Positions 25,860 through 37,001 of a DNA stretch of 64,000 bases are shown in pieces. The DNA is from Bryoerythrophyllum caledonicum (taxonomy: Eukaryota > Streptophyta > Bryopsida > Pottiales > Pottiaceae): positions 7,815,845 through 7,879,844 of the forward strand of contig OZ020524.1 of NCBI GenBank assembly GCA_963971425.1, read 5' to 3'. The position numbers and the translations under genes are program-made. Each line of letters begins with the position of its first letter. Position 1 is the stretch's first letter. The notes beneath the pieces are model-generated. The model was not told where the DNA came from and ran no database searches. It saw nothing but the letters and a program-made list of their open reading frames with translations.

Positions 25860-25973
25860 TTAAGGCCGGGTTGGCAATGGCTGATAGTCAAATCTATGAA
25901 TGTGATAGATTTTGAAGGATATAATCTACAATGTTCGTATATTTTCCATCAGCCATAGCCAACCCGGCCTTAA
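25860..25973. mobile_element. 106-bp hairpin MITE flanked by TTAA
   Basis: The inverted ends GGCCGGGTTGGCAATGGCTG and its mirror (one mismatch, about 22 bp) enclose an AT-rich core. TTAA stands on both sides (25860-25863 and 25970-25973), but because TTAA is palindromic the duplication could also be read as a 3-bp TTA/TAA. Such a stem of 22 bp around a 60-nt loop would fold if transcribed. Confidence 0.75.
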
Positions 25974-26181
25974 AGAGTTCACCATTAACATGGACGAAGC
26001 AAGTTCTTGAGAACCCACCCTAGTTTTGAGTATGGTACACTTTTTATTCTACTTATTATGGGCTATCAAAAAATGGGATTTTCAATTAAGATTGCCTAAA
26101 ATAAATACACTTGTAATTGCAAATGTTATAGGTTTTTGGTTTTTGCGTATTGATTCACAAATTAGAAGGGCCAAGTAACAT

Positions 26182-27691
26182 TTAACCCCTAAAGACCCAA
26201 GGCATTTTCACACCAAAAACACTTCAAAACTCCTTGTTCTAGTGCAATGAGTAATGAGGTGATTAAAACGTTTAATTTCTACATTTAACCATAGGATCTA
26301 AATTGAGACTTATTCATTGACGCCCTCACAAATTTTCATAAACTTTGGCTGCACGGATTGAAAGATTATAGTGTTTGAAGTAGAAAAAACCGTTATGTTT
26401 CTTCCCTGCATTGAGTGGATCAGCAGACTTTGACTTCACTTGGTATCAAATTTTTGCACTACACAAGATTTGAAAACATTACCATCATGTTAATCATGAT
26501 GTTATTTCCCTACACACCAATTTTTAGAGGTAGAGAAGGGGTGTAGCATATTCAAAAAAATGTGCAAGGAGTGGAGTTTTTAGAGGTAGAGAAGGGGAGT
26601 AACATATTCAAAAAAATGTGCAAGGAGTGGAGGTTCAAAAATCGCCAATTCATGTTTTATTTTTTTGTGAACTAAGTATGTTTTAGAATGATAATCCGAA
26701 TGGTCAATATGAAGGTTTAGATCACATCTTGTAATAGAAAAAATAAAATGTTAGAAACATGAAGATCTCTAAGTTTTATGTGGAAAATAAGAAGTTTTGA
26801 TTGTACCTTGCCCGACAAAGTGTGACAATTGAGTTATCCGCAAAGTACCTCAAATCCTCAGTTTCTGACCTGTAAAATGGAAAAGCTAGGGTCGCCAAGT
26901 CCACTGGCAGGGTTTTACTGTAGACCTTGAATAGAACACTGGACATATTAGTTTTTGAGCCCCAAAATTCCCAAATTCCAGTTTGAGCCTGGCTTTTATT
27001 GAGCGCCAAGTGTTGTCATATGGTACACACTATTCAAGTCAGCCATGTTAGCGACATTCTGCATTTGTATGCACGAGACTTGTTCAATCAGCCATGTCAG
27101 CGACTTTGCTGAATATGCATACCACACTGGTCCTATCACCCAACACTGTTCAACACTGTTCTTGTTTGTTTTTGGGAGATTTGTGCCATTTGTGGTAACT
27201 GACACCTCCATAAAACCCTCGAATTTATTTCACAAGATTACTTTGCGGCTACACTCAAATACAGGTTAGATTTTCATTTCCATGAAAAAAAGGAGGACAA
27301 AAGACCGGTTCCCTTTACAAATCACTCTAATGTGTGAAAATGTTTGACGTAGTTTATTATGCTATTTTCCACTTAAAACAAGAGATTTGTTTTGACAATG
27401 TGAAAGGAAATAATATTATTTTCTAGTATTGAAAATCTCACATTCAATAAATTGTCCTCCCATAAGTTTTTGGAGTTGCCCGACGTGCGCGGTCTCCACA
27501 TTTGAAATTCAAAACCCTGTAACTTTTGCATAGAATGTCAGATTTAGGAAAAAATTGGATCCACACAAAGATTTTAGCAGTGTCCATCTACACTTGAAAT
27601 TTCAAAAAGTAATGTTACAAAATGACACCATAGGAACGTGCCCAAACCTTCAAGAATCCCCAGAGGGGACTCTTGGGCCTTTAGGGGTTAA
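26182..27691 (+). mobile_element. TTAA-flanked non-autonomous element, copy A
   Basis: The left end reads TTAA then CCCCTAAAGACCCAAGG. The right end, inverted, reads CCCCTAAAGGCCCAAGAG before TTAA. The first 16 bp of the two ends differ at one base. The TTAA target site and a run of C at the tip recall piggyBac-type ends; Kolobok elements also use TTAA. Internal sequence from about 26200 to 26810 matches copies B and C. About 450-500 bp in the middle (26815-27310) is absent from B. It has no transposase-like coding sequence. Confidence 0.75.
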
Positions 27692-27892
27692 ATCATATAT
27701 ATCTGAAGTTAGAAATATTGATAGAAAGGTCTTCAAATAATATAAATTGTTTCTTGTATTGTGGTCCATAGTAGTAGAATTAAAAGTGTAGTGTTAACAA
27801 GCCAAAAGATTGTCAATTCTCTACGCCAAAGCAAGGACTTTGGGAGTAGGGCGGGGAGCTGGCGCTCTAACTCTCAGAAGGCTGCTCCCAAA

Positions 27893-28172
27893 GGCGGAGG
27901 GTGAATTGACCCCCTCGTTCGTACTTACCCGAGGGGGCCACAAGGTGGTGGTGCCAAATCTGGCCCCTATTTTGTTTTTGGATGGGGCCCTATTTATAGC
28001 AAGGGAGGATCATCCACAATAACCAATGGCCGTGGGCCCCAAATTTGTCCAAAAAAATCCAAATAAAGCCTCTAGACCTCCAAAACAAGAGGGCCAAAAA
28101 AACAACCCCATGCAATTAAGACGGGGCCCACCTTGGGTAAGTACGAATGAGGAAGTCAATTTGCCCTAGGCC
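27893..28172. mobile_element. MITE with roughly 48-bp terminal inverted repeats
   Basis: The left arm has AGGGTGAATTGAC and TTCGTACTTACCCGAGG. The right arm, inverted, has AGGGCAAATTGAC and TTCGTACTTACCCAAGG, with about ten mismatches over 48 bp. The inner part carries GGGGCCCACC, TTGCATGGGGTTG, GAGGTCTAGAGGC and TTTGGATTTTTT words (read on the minus strand), also found in the copy at 53990-54236 in the opposite orientation. No target duplication is obvious. Confidence 0.65.
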
Positions 28173-29104
28173 TCCCAAAGTCGCTCCCTTTCGTCACAGA
28201 AACTTTGCATTTCACTTTTTCCTTTCACTTTTCACTTTATTACCTTTTTACAGCACTCTTTTAATGTGTGACATGTGTCGCCCTGACAATTTTTGTGCCA
28301 TATGATCTACTTCATTCGGGAAGCACATTGGTTCCCATGGAATTGAAATTTAGGAGTTGGGGCTCCCAAGGGTTTCAATCCCCATAGACACTGTCTCTTG
28401 CTCCTAGAATCCACAGGTTGGTGTAGTGGTTGAATCATTACCTCATCATTAAATAGTTTAATTTAATACATCATCTTTAACACTCAATTAAGCAATTTTG
28501 CACTCACCAAATAAAAGTGCACTTAGGTACAACGGCAGCCATTGCGAACAAAAGTGTCAAAATTGCAAAAAAATATATTTCTCAAAGAGAAAAAAATGTA
28601 TTTCAAAAAAATAAAAATTGAGCTTGTGCAACAATATTATGTACAATCATGGTTGTTAATATTGGAAGGGATTTTTTGGCATTTTCAACTAATTTGTGGT
28701 GGCCCCTCGTTAATACTAGATAAATGTGTATTTAATATTGTTTCACAACATTTCAAAGATAGATTTGAAGGATTGTAGTATACAAATAGGCGTAATCACA
28801 AAAAAACATACTTTATGCAAGGGTTGGCAGTTGATTAAAATATATTCTACGTAGTACATAATGCATACAATGGTAGAAACTAAATACAGATGCTTCTATA
28901 AATGGACTTAGCACCAATAGTAAAAACACCTTTACTCTATAGAATTAATGACATAACGTCTTATATCACCCTTAGAATATAGTACTCTTACACATACACT
29001 ATATAGCATTTACCATACACAACTAGTATACTCTCATAAAGGCACACTACCTACTCCATAGAATTTAGAGTTGCTTGCAAACGGTCGTCATCAATAGCTT
29101 CGGT
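28173..29104. other. Non-coding stretch between two elements
   Basis: Mostly A/T-rich. A TGGTGTAGTGG word at about 28423 resembles a tRNA A box, but no B box follows on the same strand. No gene is supported. Confidence 0.4.
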
Positions 29105-32100
29105 TTACATTGCAATATATTGTAGTATGTGAGCCTTAGCCGATTGAAGAATGTGAATTCTGCTTTCAACTTGCACTCTAAATACATTGCGTTTTCTCCA
29201 CCCGCTGGCCCCGGATATGCTTCTTTCCGGTGTGTCTACCCATGAAAAAATGCATGCATCTTTCTCTACCCAACTATGGCTCTCCCTAGATGGCTCCCAG
29301 AATGAATCCATGCAATTTGCATACCGCTGTGTAGAAGACCCATGTCCATCAACAACCCCCCTTTGGGTGATGGGCCAATACCAAGAAACCTTTATTTTAT
29401 GTCTCCATCGGTTTTTTCCTTCCTCAATCACTTTCTCTACATAGAATGATAACCGCCTTCTATTTCTGCTCGATCAACACTCAAGGCTACAAATTGTCCA
29501 CAACAGATATCAGATTGTGGATTGAATGGTGAAAATGGGTCGTGATTACCTTCATACATTTCTCCTTCTTCGGCTCCTTCCTCAATATAGTTACATTATG
29601 TTCGTTGTGTCCTACCCAGTGCTTGATTAGAGGGTCTTTCTCTACGAGAACCAAAGTATCCTCGAGCCTAGGCATTTGGAAGCATCGCCACTACCTGCTC
29701 TACGACATTTATCTTGCGATTTTCTTCACTTGCACCATCCATTACATCCAAAGATGCACTCCCTGTAGATCCGATGTTGGAGAACTCTGAAGGCCATAAT
29801 GGTGAGGAACGATGCTCATTGCTACGCTCTTTGTGTGGAAATTGAGCTAAATAGAGTTTCAATCTTTCAGCCTCTACTTTTGCCTCACGATTCTTGTCCT
29901 CATGCTGCAACCTTTGAATGCACCTTTGTTTATATACAATGAAGTCATCCAACGCCTTCAACTCCCGTTCGTCTGCTGCAAATACTTGCGCAAACAATGG
30001 TCGTTCATCCCTACTTGGCAACAACCTCAAAGTTTTCGTCCCTACATCCGGTCCCCATGGATCCTTGCAATAATGCTTGTGTTGTACTCGAACCTCACGA
30101 GTCCCTTCTCGATTGTCCATATAGAATCGCATGTGGTGCGGAAATGTTATGCCCACCAATGAATTATGACCTGTCAGTAAGTGAGGAGTTATGAACAATT
30201 TCCAATCCCATATATTCTCTAGCAGCCGGGCGCTATCAAATGCCTCCGTAGGAGATGTTCCTCGTTCTATAAGACTAATCATTTCCTTCAACGAGTCCAC
30301 GTCCGACCTCTTCAACGTATTTGATATACAACTAAACCGTTGATCAATATCTTCGTGTGTATGGCCCACTATGAGAAAAGATAGTTCCACCTCTTGAAAA
30401 AAATCCAATCCCACTAATGTAGCACATAGTGCAAACATATAAATGTTTTTGTTCTCGCATGTGCAGTTATCCATTTGGATGTGCAAAGTTGGTGGCAAAA
30501 AGCCCTTCCTCCACAACACATCTCCTATCACGTACAACAATGTACTCACGACTTCGTTGCTATCGTGTTTGTGGTGAGCCCCAAACCACACGTCGCAATA
30601 TAAACCGATTCCATGTACAAGAGCACCACACAAATGGGTCTTCACTAACTGGTGTTGAATGTTCTTCACAGTTTGACGCATCCTTGGTACCATGGTTGTG
30701 TTTTGGTCCATGCCATCCACTATGATGCACATGTACAACTCAGAGCTAATATAACATGACCTTGTGAATATCTAGTAATGCCTACGTTCTTCCATTTGGT
30801 TGCGCAGATGCAACATAAAAAATGCCTTAATCTTTATTCTTGCATCCACATTGGTGGTTCTTTCCATGGCACATTTATACTCCCAACAATGATAACACTT
30901 TGAGAATCTCGAGAATGGAGGAACCTGAACGTGGGGATACTTGATGCGCGACATCCTCCGGAACGAACTCATAGATAAGGTTTCCCCATTACAAATTCTT
31001 TTGACCTCCTCGTTCACGTAATTGAATACATCAAATTTGGCTGTATTCATAGGAAGGAGAATGAGAGGCACCACTTTGTTGTCACTCTTACGGCGAATAC
31101 AACGATGAAGTTGATGACAACCAGCTTCATCGACAAACGATTTAAAGCAAGCATCTGCCGTAGACATTTTAGTGCTCTCTCTGATCGGATCTGAAAGGGT
31201 ATTGCCGTGAATCAATGTCACTCTTCCATATATTAGGCAGTCCTTCTTCAATTGCTTAAAGCGCCTCTGTGAATATTCAACCCTAAGAGCGTAGCAAGCA
31301 TTGCAAACTTCTTTTCCATCTAACTTTGTTACAAACTTGTCTCGACTAGTTCCTTCCGTCCTTGTGTAAAAGGAAACCAACATCTGTCTTATCCACGTAT
31401 TTCGTACTGAGAACTCATTAGCCCATGCATTATATCGCATGTCCAATAGATACCTTGCTGGAATGTCCCTTAAACAATTACGTTTGCATCCTCCTTGTGC
31501 CATTGCAATTTGCACACTTGTAAGGGATACCTTAGATGGTGCAACTTCTGTCAATGATGTCTCTCTTGAATCTCTCCTTCTCCTATTTTGCATAGAATAG
31601 GGACGACGTGTTGGTCTAACATAAGTAAATCCATCTACATGGGGCAAATCTTGGATGTTTGAGGGAGTTGATTAGGAAAATGACGAATTTCCATCTATGG
31701 TGTTTGAAGGTTCACTATTGCGTCGAGTCCTCTCAGTGGATCCTAGTATGTTGATAAACTCGGGAAAATCAAATTCTTGGTCCATCATTCCTGTAGGCGC
31801 TGCTTGTGATCCAAGGTCACGATGGGCACTTGGATTATCAGGTTCTACAGCCACTATACGTAGCAAAGACCGGTGCCAACGAATGATCAAGCTGACACAC
31901 ATGCCAAGGCATTCTCCTACAATCTCTCCGGTCCAATGTAATGCATCATCCACCCTAGTGATACACACCGCCACCTCGAATGGGAACAACTTTGATCCAT
32001 TCAATTCCATGCCGCTTTTGAATGTATGCCCCCTGTTTTCTAAGCCCACAACATCCTGTCTTTCAGAAAACAATTCTATTGCCCTTCTCAATTAGGATGT

Positions 32101-32280
32101 CATGACCTCAAAAGATCTTGGATGAATTTGCCTTGCACGTGCTGCTCGTACTAATCGGGCCCCCACAGAGCTATTGGAAACCATATTATCCCTTTGGATG
32201 TGTGGCCGTATCAAAGAAGTCTGACTTGTACGGCTCTCCATTATCACTATTGAGGGAAAAAAAACATTATGGTTGCACAT
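29105..32280 (-). pseudogene. DUF7869-type transposon-like gene, broken by stops
   Basis: The core matches, from memory, the uncharacterised family listed as DUF7869. From 32280 down to 29671 one frame stays open except for TAA at 32094-32092, TAA at 31674-31672 and TAG at 30774-30772. Order of parts: an N-terminal region with VAVCITRVDDALHW; a Cys block (CKRNCLRDI, then CNACYAL); YHCWEYKC before RRHY; then IIVDGMDQ (Asp at about 30717), LHIQMDNC with ENKN, and VGHTHEDIDQ. The Asp, Asp and Glu/Asp of these three motifs are spaced 82 and 39-40 residues apart, which resembles an RNase H-fold DDE triad (inference). After the frame ends at 29668, protein-like text continues in other frames: DTLVLVEKDPLIKHWVG (29675-29487) and KIKVSWYWP (29431-29105). 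These are frameshifts or missed introns. No function is established for the family. Confidence 0.7.
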
Positions 32281-32394
32281 TAGTCAAAACGCATGTACTA
32301 ATAGAAGACACATTGTTAAGCTCTAAAGCACCATCCATCTGATAGAAGACATGTTTCTGATCACATATTTAATGTTCATTTTATGATGATGATA

Positions 32395-32709
32395 TTGAAT
32401 CTTTTGATAAAACTTTTTTGAAATGAAAAAATTTAACATTTGTAGAGCGTCAACTCCTTGCAAAGTATCTTCCAATATGCTACACCTCTTCTCCATCCCT
32501 AAACATTGGTGTACAATGAACTAATATCATTTTTGACATAATGGTAATGAATCTAGACCCTCTGTAACGCAAACTTTTGTAACCAAGTAAACTGAAATTC
32601 CGGTAATCGACTCAATTTAGGGAAAAAATGAACCAATGTTGTCTATTATAAAATCTATAAATTTTTAATCTGTGCAGTCAAATTTTATGAAACTTTGTAA
32701 GTATGTTAC
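32395..32709 (-). repeat. Inverted fragment of the TTAA-element family
   Basis: The minus strand here matches the interior of copies A to C from about 130 bp inside their left end: GTAACATACT, then TTGACTGCACAG (TTGACCACACGG in B), TTACCAT, ACACCAATGTTTAGGGA, GGTGTAGCATATT and GCAAGGAGT. The outer 130 bp is missing; copy B abuts at that point. On the inner side the fragment stops about 115 bp before the first codon region of the DUF7869-type gene, which reads inward from it. Confidence 0.6.
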
Positions 32710-33653
32710 TTAACCTCTAGAAGCCCGTGACAATTTCACACCAAAAACACTTCAAAATTGTTGATTCTAGTGCAATGGGTAAGGAAGGAAATAAAACCTT
32801 ATATTTATCCTTTTGACCGTAGGATCTCCATCAAAACTTACTAAGTAACATACTCAAAAAAATTCATACACTTTGACCACACGGATTGAAAGATTATAGT
32901 GTTTGAAGTCAACAAAATGGTTGATTTTGTTCCCTGCGTTGAGTGGATCAACATACTTTGATTTCACTTGGTATTAAATTTTTGCACTACAAAAGCTCTA
33001 AATCTTTTACCATAATGCTCAACACAATTATTGTGTTAAGCATGATGTTAGTCCCCAATACACCAATTTCCAGAGTTAGAGAAGGGGTGTAGCATATTCA
33101 AAACAAGTGTGCAAGGAGTGGATGTTCAAAAATGTCAGTTCACAATTTATTCATTTGAGAATTTAATATGTTTTAGAATAATAATCCAAACGGTCAATAA
33201 GAAGGTTTACGCCAAATATTCTTGTTGAAAAAAAAATGTGAAAAATATGAAGATCTCTAAGTTTTATGTAGAAAAGAATAAGTTTTTTTCCCCGCTTGCC
33301 CGAAATGTGTAAAAGTGTTTTACTTCAATTAAAATATTTTCTTACACTAAAGACAAGTTTTTTATCTTTGCATCTTCAAAGAAGGTAATATTATCTATTT
33401 GTATGGAAATTCTCAATGTCAATAGAGACTCTTAGCAAAATTTGGGAGCTCTCCGGAGTCCCCATTTCTAACTTTGAGTGGTACTAACTTTCACACCATG
33501 AATCCAAAAATGAAATTAAAAATATCTTTGTGGAGCTCTTATCAAGGTCAATCTAGTATAAGATTTTTTTTTAAAGATTTGATTTCGAATTTTAGTAACC
33601 TGCCCAAAATCTAAAACGTACCCCCCACGTACACTTGGGCTCTTGGAGGTTAA
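32710..33653 (+). mobile_element. TTAA-flanked non-autonomous element, copy B
   Basis: TTAA at 32710-32713 and 33650-33653 flank the ends CCTCTAGAAGCCC and, inverted, CCTCCAAGAGCCC. Its interior is collinear with copy A (TCACACCAAAAACACTTCAA, CTAGTGCAATG, CGGATTGAAAGATTATAGTG, GAGTGGATCA, AGAGAAGGGGTGTAGCATAT, GAAGATCTCTAAGTTTTATG) but lacks the central extra segment of A. There is no coding region. Confidence 0.7.
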
Positions 33654-34300
33654 TCCCTAAAGGACAGGCATTTTCACAACAAAATCTCTTCAAAACCGCT
33701 CATTCTAGTGCCATGAGTAAAGTGGGAAACACAAAGATTTTATGGATACGTCTAAGCGTACGAACTTGGTTCATACTTAATAAGTAATGTCCTCACAAAA
33801 TTTCATAAAGATTGACCGCACGAATTGAAAGATTAGTGTTTGAAGTAGACAACACGGTAATTTTCTTTGACTTTACTTGGTGCCGAGTCTTTGCAGTGCA
33901 GAATGTTTAAGTTCACTACCATTATAGTAATGATGATGTAATATACTTGTACACAAATTTTTTGAGGTACAAAAGGGGTGTAGCATATTCAAAACAATTG
34001 TAGAAGGGGTGGAGATTCAAAATTTACCAAGTTGCGCTTTAATTTTTTGTGACGTAACCATGTCTTAGAATGAGAAATCCATATGTATTATGGCGAAAGA
34101 GAAGGTTTACACCACATCATTTGATTCAGAAAATAAAATAAAAATAATATAAAGATCTATAGGTTTTATGTGGAAAGTAAGAAGTTTTTTGGATTCCTTC
34201 CCTTACAATGCATGATCATGTGGACAAATGACTGACTTGGATTAATTGAGAAATTTTTAGTAGAGACAAAAAATGTAATTTAAAAATATGAGAGGAATTA
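33650..34300 (+). mobile_element. TTAA element, copy C (3' truncated)
   Basis: It begins at the same TTAA that ends copy B: TTAATCCCTAAAGGACAGGC, then CATTTTCAC, CTTCAAAAC, CTAGTGCCATGAG, CGAATTGAAAGATTAG, GGGGTGTAGCATATTC and AAAGATCTATAGG. Matching fades after about 34200 and I find no right-hand inverted end. The two copies therefore sit head to tail with a shared target site. Confidence 0.6.
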
Positions 34301-35520
34301 ATATTACTTGTTATTATTGACACCATTGAAACTTGTTACAATCGCAAATACAAGAAAGGATTTGTAATTCCAAATGTAGGTCATTCTAACAACAATACAA
34401 AACAAAAGATCGATCGGGAATCAATTTCAAAAATGAATAAAAAATAATTTCTCACCTCAAGATACGTTGCAGGTATTAGGGGTACAAGCCCCGGTGTTTG
34501 ATGGCGCTTAACATTAAATCTCCATTTCCCCACTATTGGTTGATATGCTCTTCAACTCTTTCCTACTTGCGGAACTTGCATAAAATGCATATGGTGCTTT
34601 GTTGAAACTATGTGATGAAAACTTCCAAGTATCTTTATATTATATATAGCACAATAATTTCATATAATATATAAAAAGTTTAAACAAATGGAAAACAAAG
34701 TAAAATTTACAAAGTCCAAAAGTAAAAATTGGACTATTCAACTTGAAGCACAAGGTTTCAACGTGAATATAAGGTTTCCATACAAACCTAAATGGTCACT
34801 TATCTTCCCACTTTCAAAGGTGAGCTCTCCTGGAATCGCAACATCGAAACCAAGTGCCTTCATTAGTTCATTTCCTAAGTACGTTTAGCTTTGTGTGTTG
34901 TGTGTAGATTGGAGGAGGCAAGTGGAGCTTCGAGGCAAATAATGTGAGCTTGGTAAGCTTCTCTAACTTTGTTTTATTGCATAATCAAAATTAGGAAACT
35001 AAAAGTATAGTTTAGTACGATAGAATGAGGTGAGGCATTGATCACACGAATAAATACACCAACTTCATTATTTCCAAAGTTTCAAATTTATTAGAAGTTC
35101 AGTATTTACACATGATACACACAAATGTTGGACCACTATGGACTGAACAATGAGGTAGCCCGGGCCCCGAAGTGTGTCGCTTGAATTCTGTGTCTGCAAC
35201 ATACACAGTAACCCACAAAGCTAATCCTAGCAGCCATAGAGAAAAACCCAGCAACCTAAGTCAACCCAAACCCTAGCCGCTGAACCAACACCCCAAGCCC
35301 TAGGTGCCACAACCTCCAACCCTAGCCGCTAAACAACACCCCAAACCCTAGCTGCCGAAACCTCCAACTCCAACCCTAGCCGCCAACCCTAATAACCCAA
35401 ACCCTATGAAGTGTAACCCTAGTGGCCGCATTCCCGTAGTCCTATCCAATCCCGACCAGAGGTGTGCGCGCGCACACCCTCTAACTGCTCGTCCATCCAT
35501 CACCCTGAAACCTCCTTCCC
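34301..35520. other. Non-coding stretch
   Basis: No gene is supported. From 35245 to 35440 the plus strand is rich in AACCCTAG, CCCTAGC and CCAACCCTAGCCGC words. These are telomere-like only in appearance and are irregularly spaced. Confidence 0.4.
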
Positions 35521-35770
35521 AACCCGCAACGCTATTGAGGCCTGTCAATGCGCTCTCCAGCTGACGACGCAGCCAACCCGCAACGCTATTGAGGCATGTC
35601 GACGCACTCTCTAGCCGACGTCGCAGCCAACCCGCATCGCTATTGACGCCTTGCGACGCGCTCCCCTGTCGACGCGCTAGACTCCTGTCGACGCGCTCTC
35701 CTGTCAACGCGCTCTTCTATCAAGGCGCTCTACTGTCGACGCGCTCTACCTATTAACGCGCTCTCTTGTC
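35521..35770. repeat. 54-bp repeat (three copies) then GTCGACGCGCTCT array
   Basis: Units starting AACCCGCAACGCTATTGAGG lie at 35521, 35575 and 35629, a period of exactly 54 bp. They are followed by five or six imperfect units of about 19 bp around GTCGACGCGCTCT. Because 54 is divisible by 3, the minus-strand frame reads an 18-residue repeat (NSVAGWLRRQLESA type). Whether it is translated is unknown. Confidence 0.8.
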
Positions 35771-36168
35771 GACGGCCTGTGGCGTAGCCCGCAGCAGCGT
35801 GCAAAGTTACCCCTCATCGATGACATAAAAAACCTTGGATGGAAAATCGACCCCCTCATAGTCATCACGGCTGGTGCCCTCTCGAGGGTAGACACTATGT
35901 AATCGGTAACCATAAGGATGTAAAACTAAAACAGGGAAAAACCACAATTAGAGCAGGGGAGTGGGGAATAAGAAAATGGAAAGAAAAGAGAAAAACAATG
36001 AAGGGGGGGAAGGGCTTTGGGGGGAGGAGGGGAAATGAGTGGGGCGATGGGAGGAGTTGGGGCGTTTTATGGTGTGTCATGCGGATCGGGGAGGGTTTGA
36101 TTATTCTCTATTTTCCGTGTATGCAATAGTTTGAACATAGCATATTGGATTGCGAGAGGGAACCGGCG
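35771..36168. other. Non-coding stretch before the TTC tract
   Basis: No gene is supported. The plus strand is G/A-rich from 35930 to 36060. The sequence next to the triplet tract shows no similarity to a transposase, unlike the other side. Confidence 0.4.
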
Positions 36169-37001
36169 TTCTTCTTCTTCTTCTTCTTCTTCTTCTTCTT
36201 CTTCTTCTTCTTCTTCTTCTTCTTCTTCTTCTTCTTCTTCTTCTTCTTCTTCTTCTTCTTCTTCTTCTTCTTCTTCTTCTTCTTCTTCTTCTTCTTCTTC
36301 TTCTTCTTCTTCTTCTTCTTCTTCTTCTTCTTCTTCTTCTTCTTCTTCTTCTTCTTCTTCTTCTTCTTCTTCTTCTTCTTCTTCTTCTTCTTCTTCTTCT
36401 TCTTCTTCTTCTTCTTCTTCTTCTTCTTCTTCTTCTTCTTCTTCTTCTTCTTCTTCTTCTTCTTCTTCTTCTTCTTCTTCTTCTTCTTCTTCTTCTTCTT
36501 CTTCTTCTTCTTCTTCTTCTTCTTCTTCTTCTTCTTCTTCTTCTTCTTCTTCTTCTTCTTCTTCTTCTTCTTCTTCTTCTTCTTCTTCTTCTTCTTCTTC
36601 TTCTTCTTCTTCTTCTTCTTCTTCTTCTTCTTCTTCTTCTTCTTCTTCTTCTTCTTCTTCTTCTTCTTCTTCTTCTTCTTCTTCTTCTTCTTCTTCTTCT
36701 TCTTCTTCTTCTTCTTCTTCTTCTTCTTCTTCTTCTTCTTCTTCTTCTTCTTCTTCTTCTTCTTCTTCTTCTTCTTCTTCTTCTTCTTCTTCTTCTTCTT
36801 CTTCTTCTTCTTCTTCTTCTTCTTCTTCTTCTTCTTCTTCTTCTTCTTCTTCTTCTTCTTCTTCTTCTTCTTCTTCTTCTTCTTCTTCTTCTTCTTCTTC
36901 TTCTTCTTCTTCTTCTTCTTCTTCTTCTTCTTCTTCTTCTTCTTCTTCTTCTTCTTCTTCTTCTTCTTCTTCTTCTTCTTCTTCTTCTTCTTCTTCTTCT
37001 T
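36169..37001 (+). repeat. Uninterrupted (TTC)n / (GAA)n tract, about 277 units
   Basis: As given, the tract is about 833 bp of pure TTC on the plus strand with no interruption. All three plus frames and the minus frames read as homopolymers (Ser, Phe, Leu, Lys), which are artefacts and not genes. Long GAA/TTC tracts form triplexes and silence nearby DNA; known cases are human FXN and the Arabidopsis IIL1 expansion. Exact length in an assembly is unreliable for such a tract. Confidence 0.97.

Noticed and set aside
28380..28450. tRNA A-box-like TGGTGTAGTGG, possible SINE
   Set aside because: The only B-box-like word lies upstream on the same strand. The order is wrong for a Pol III promoter.
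35245..35440. AACCCTA-rich stretch resembling an interstitial telomere
   Set aside because: The words are irregularly spaced and are not an array of CCCTAAA. It is ordinary C-rich repeat DNA.
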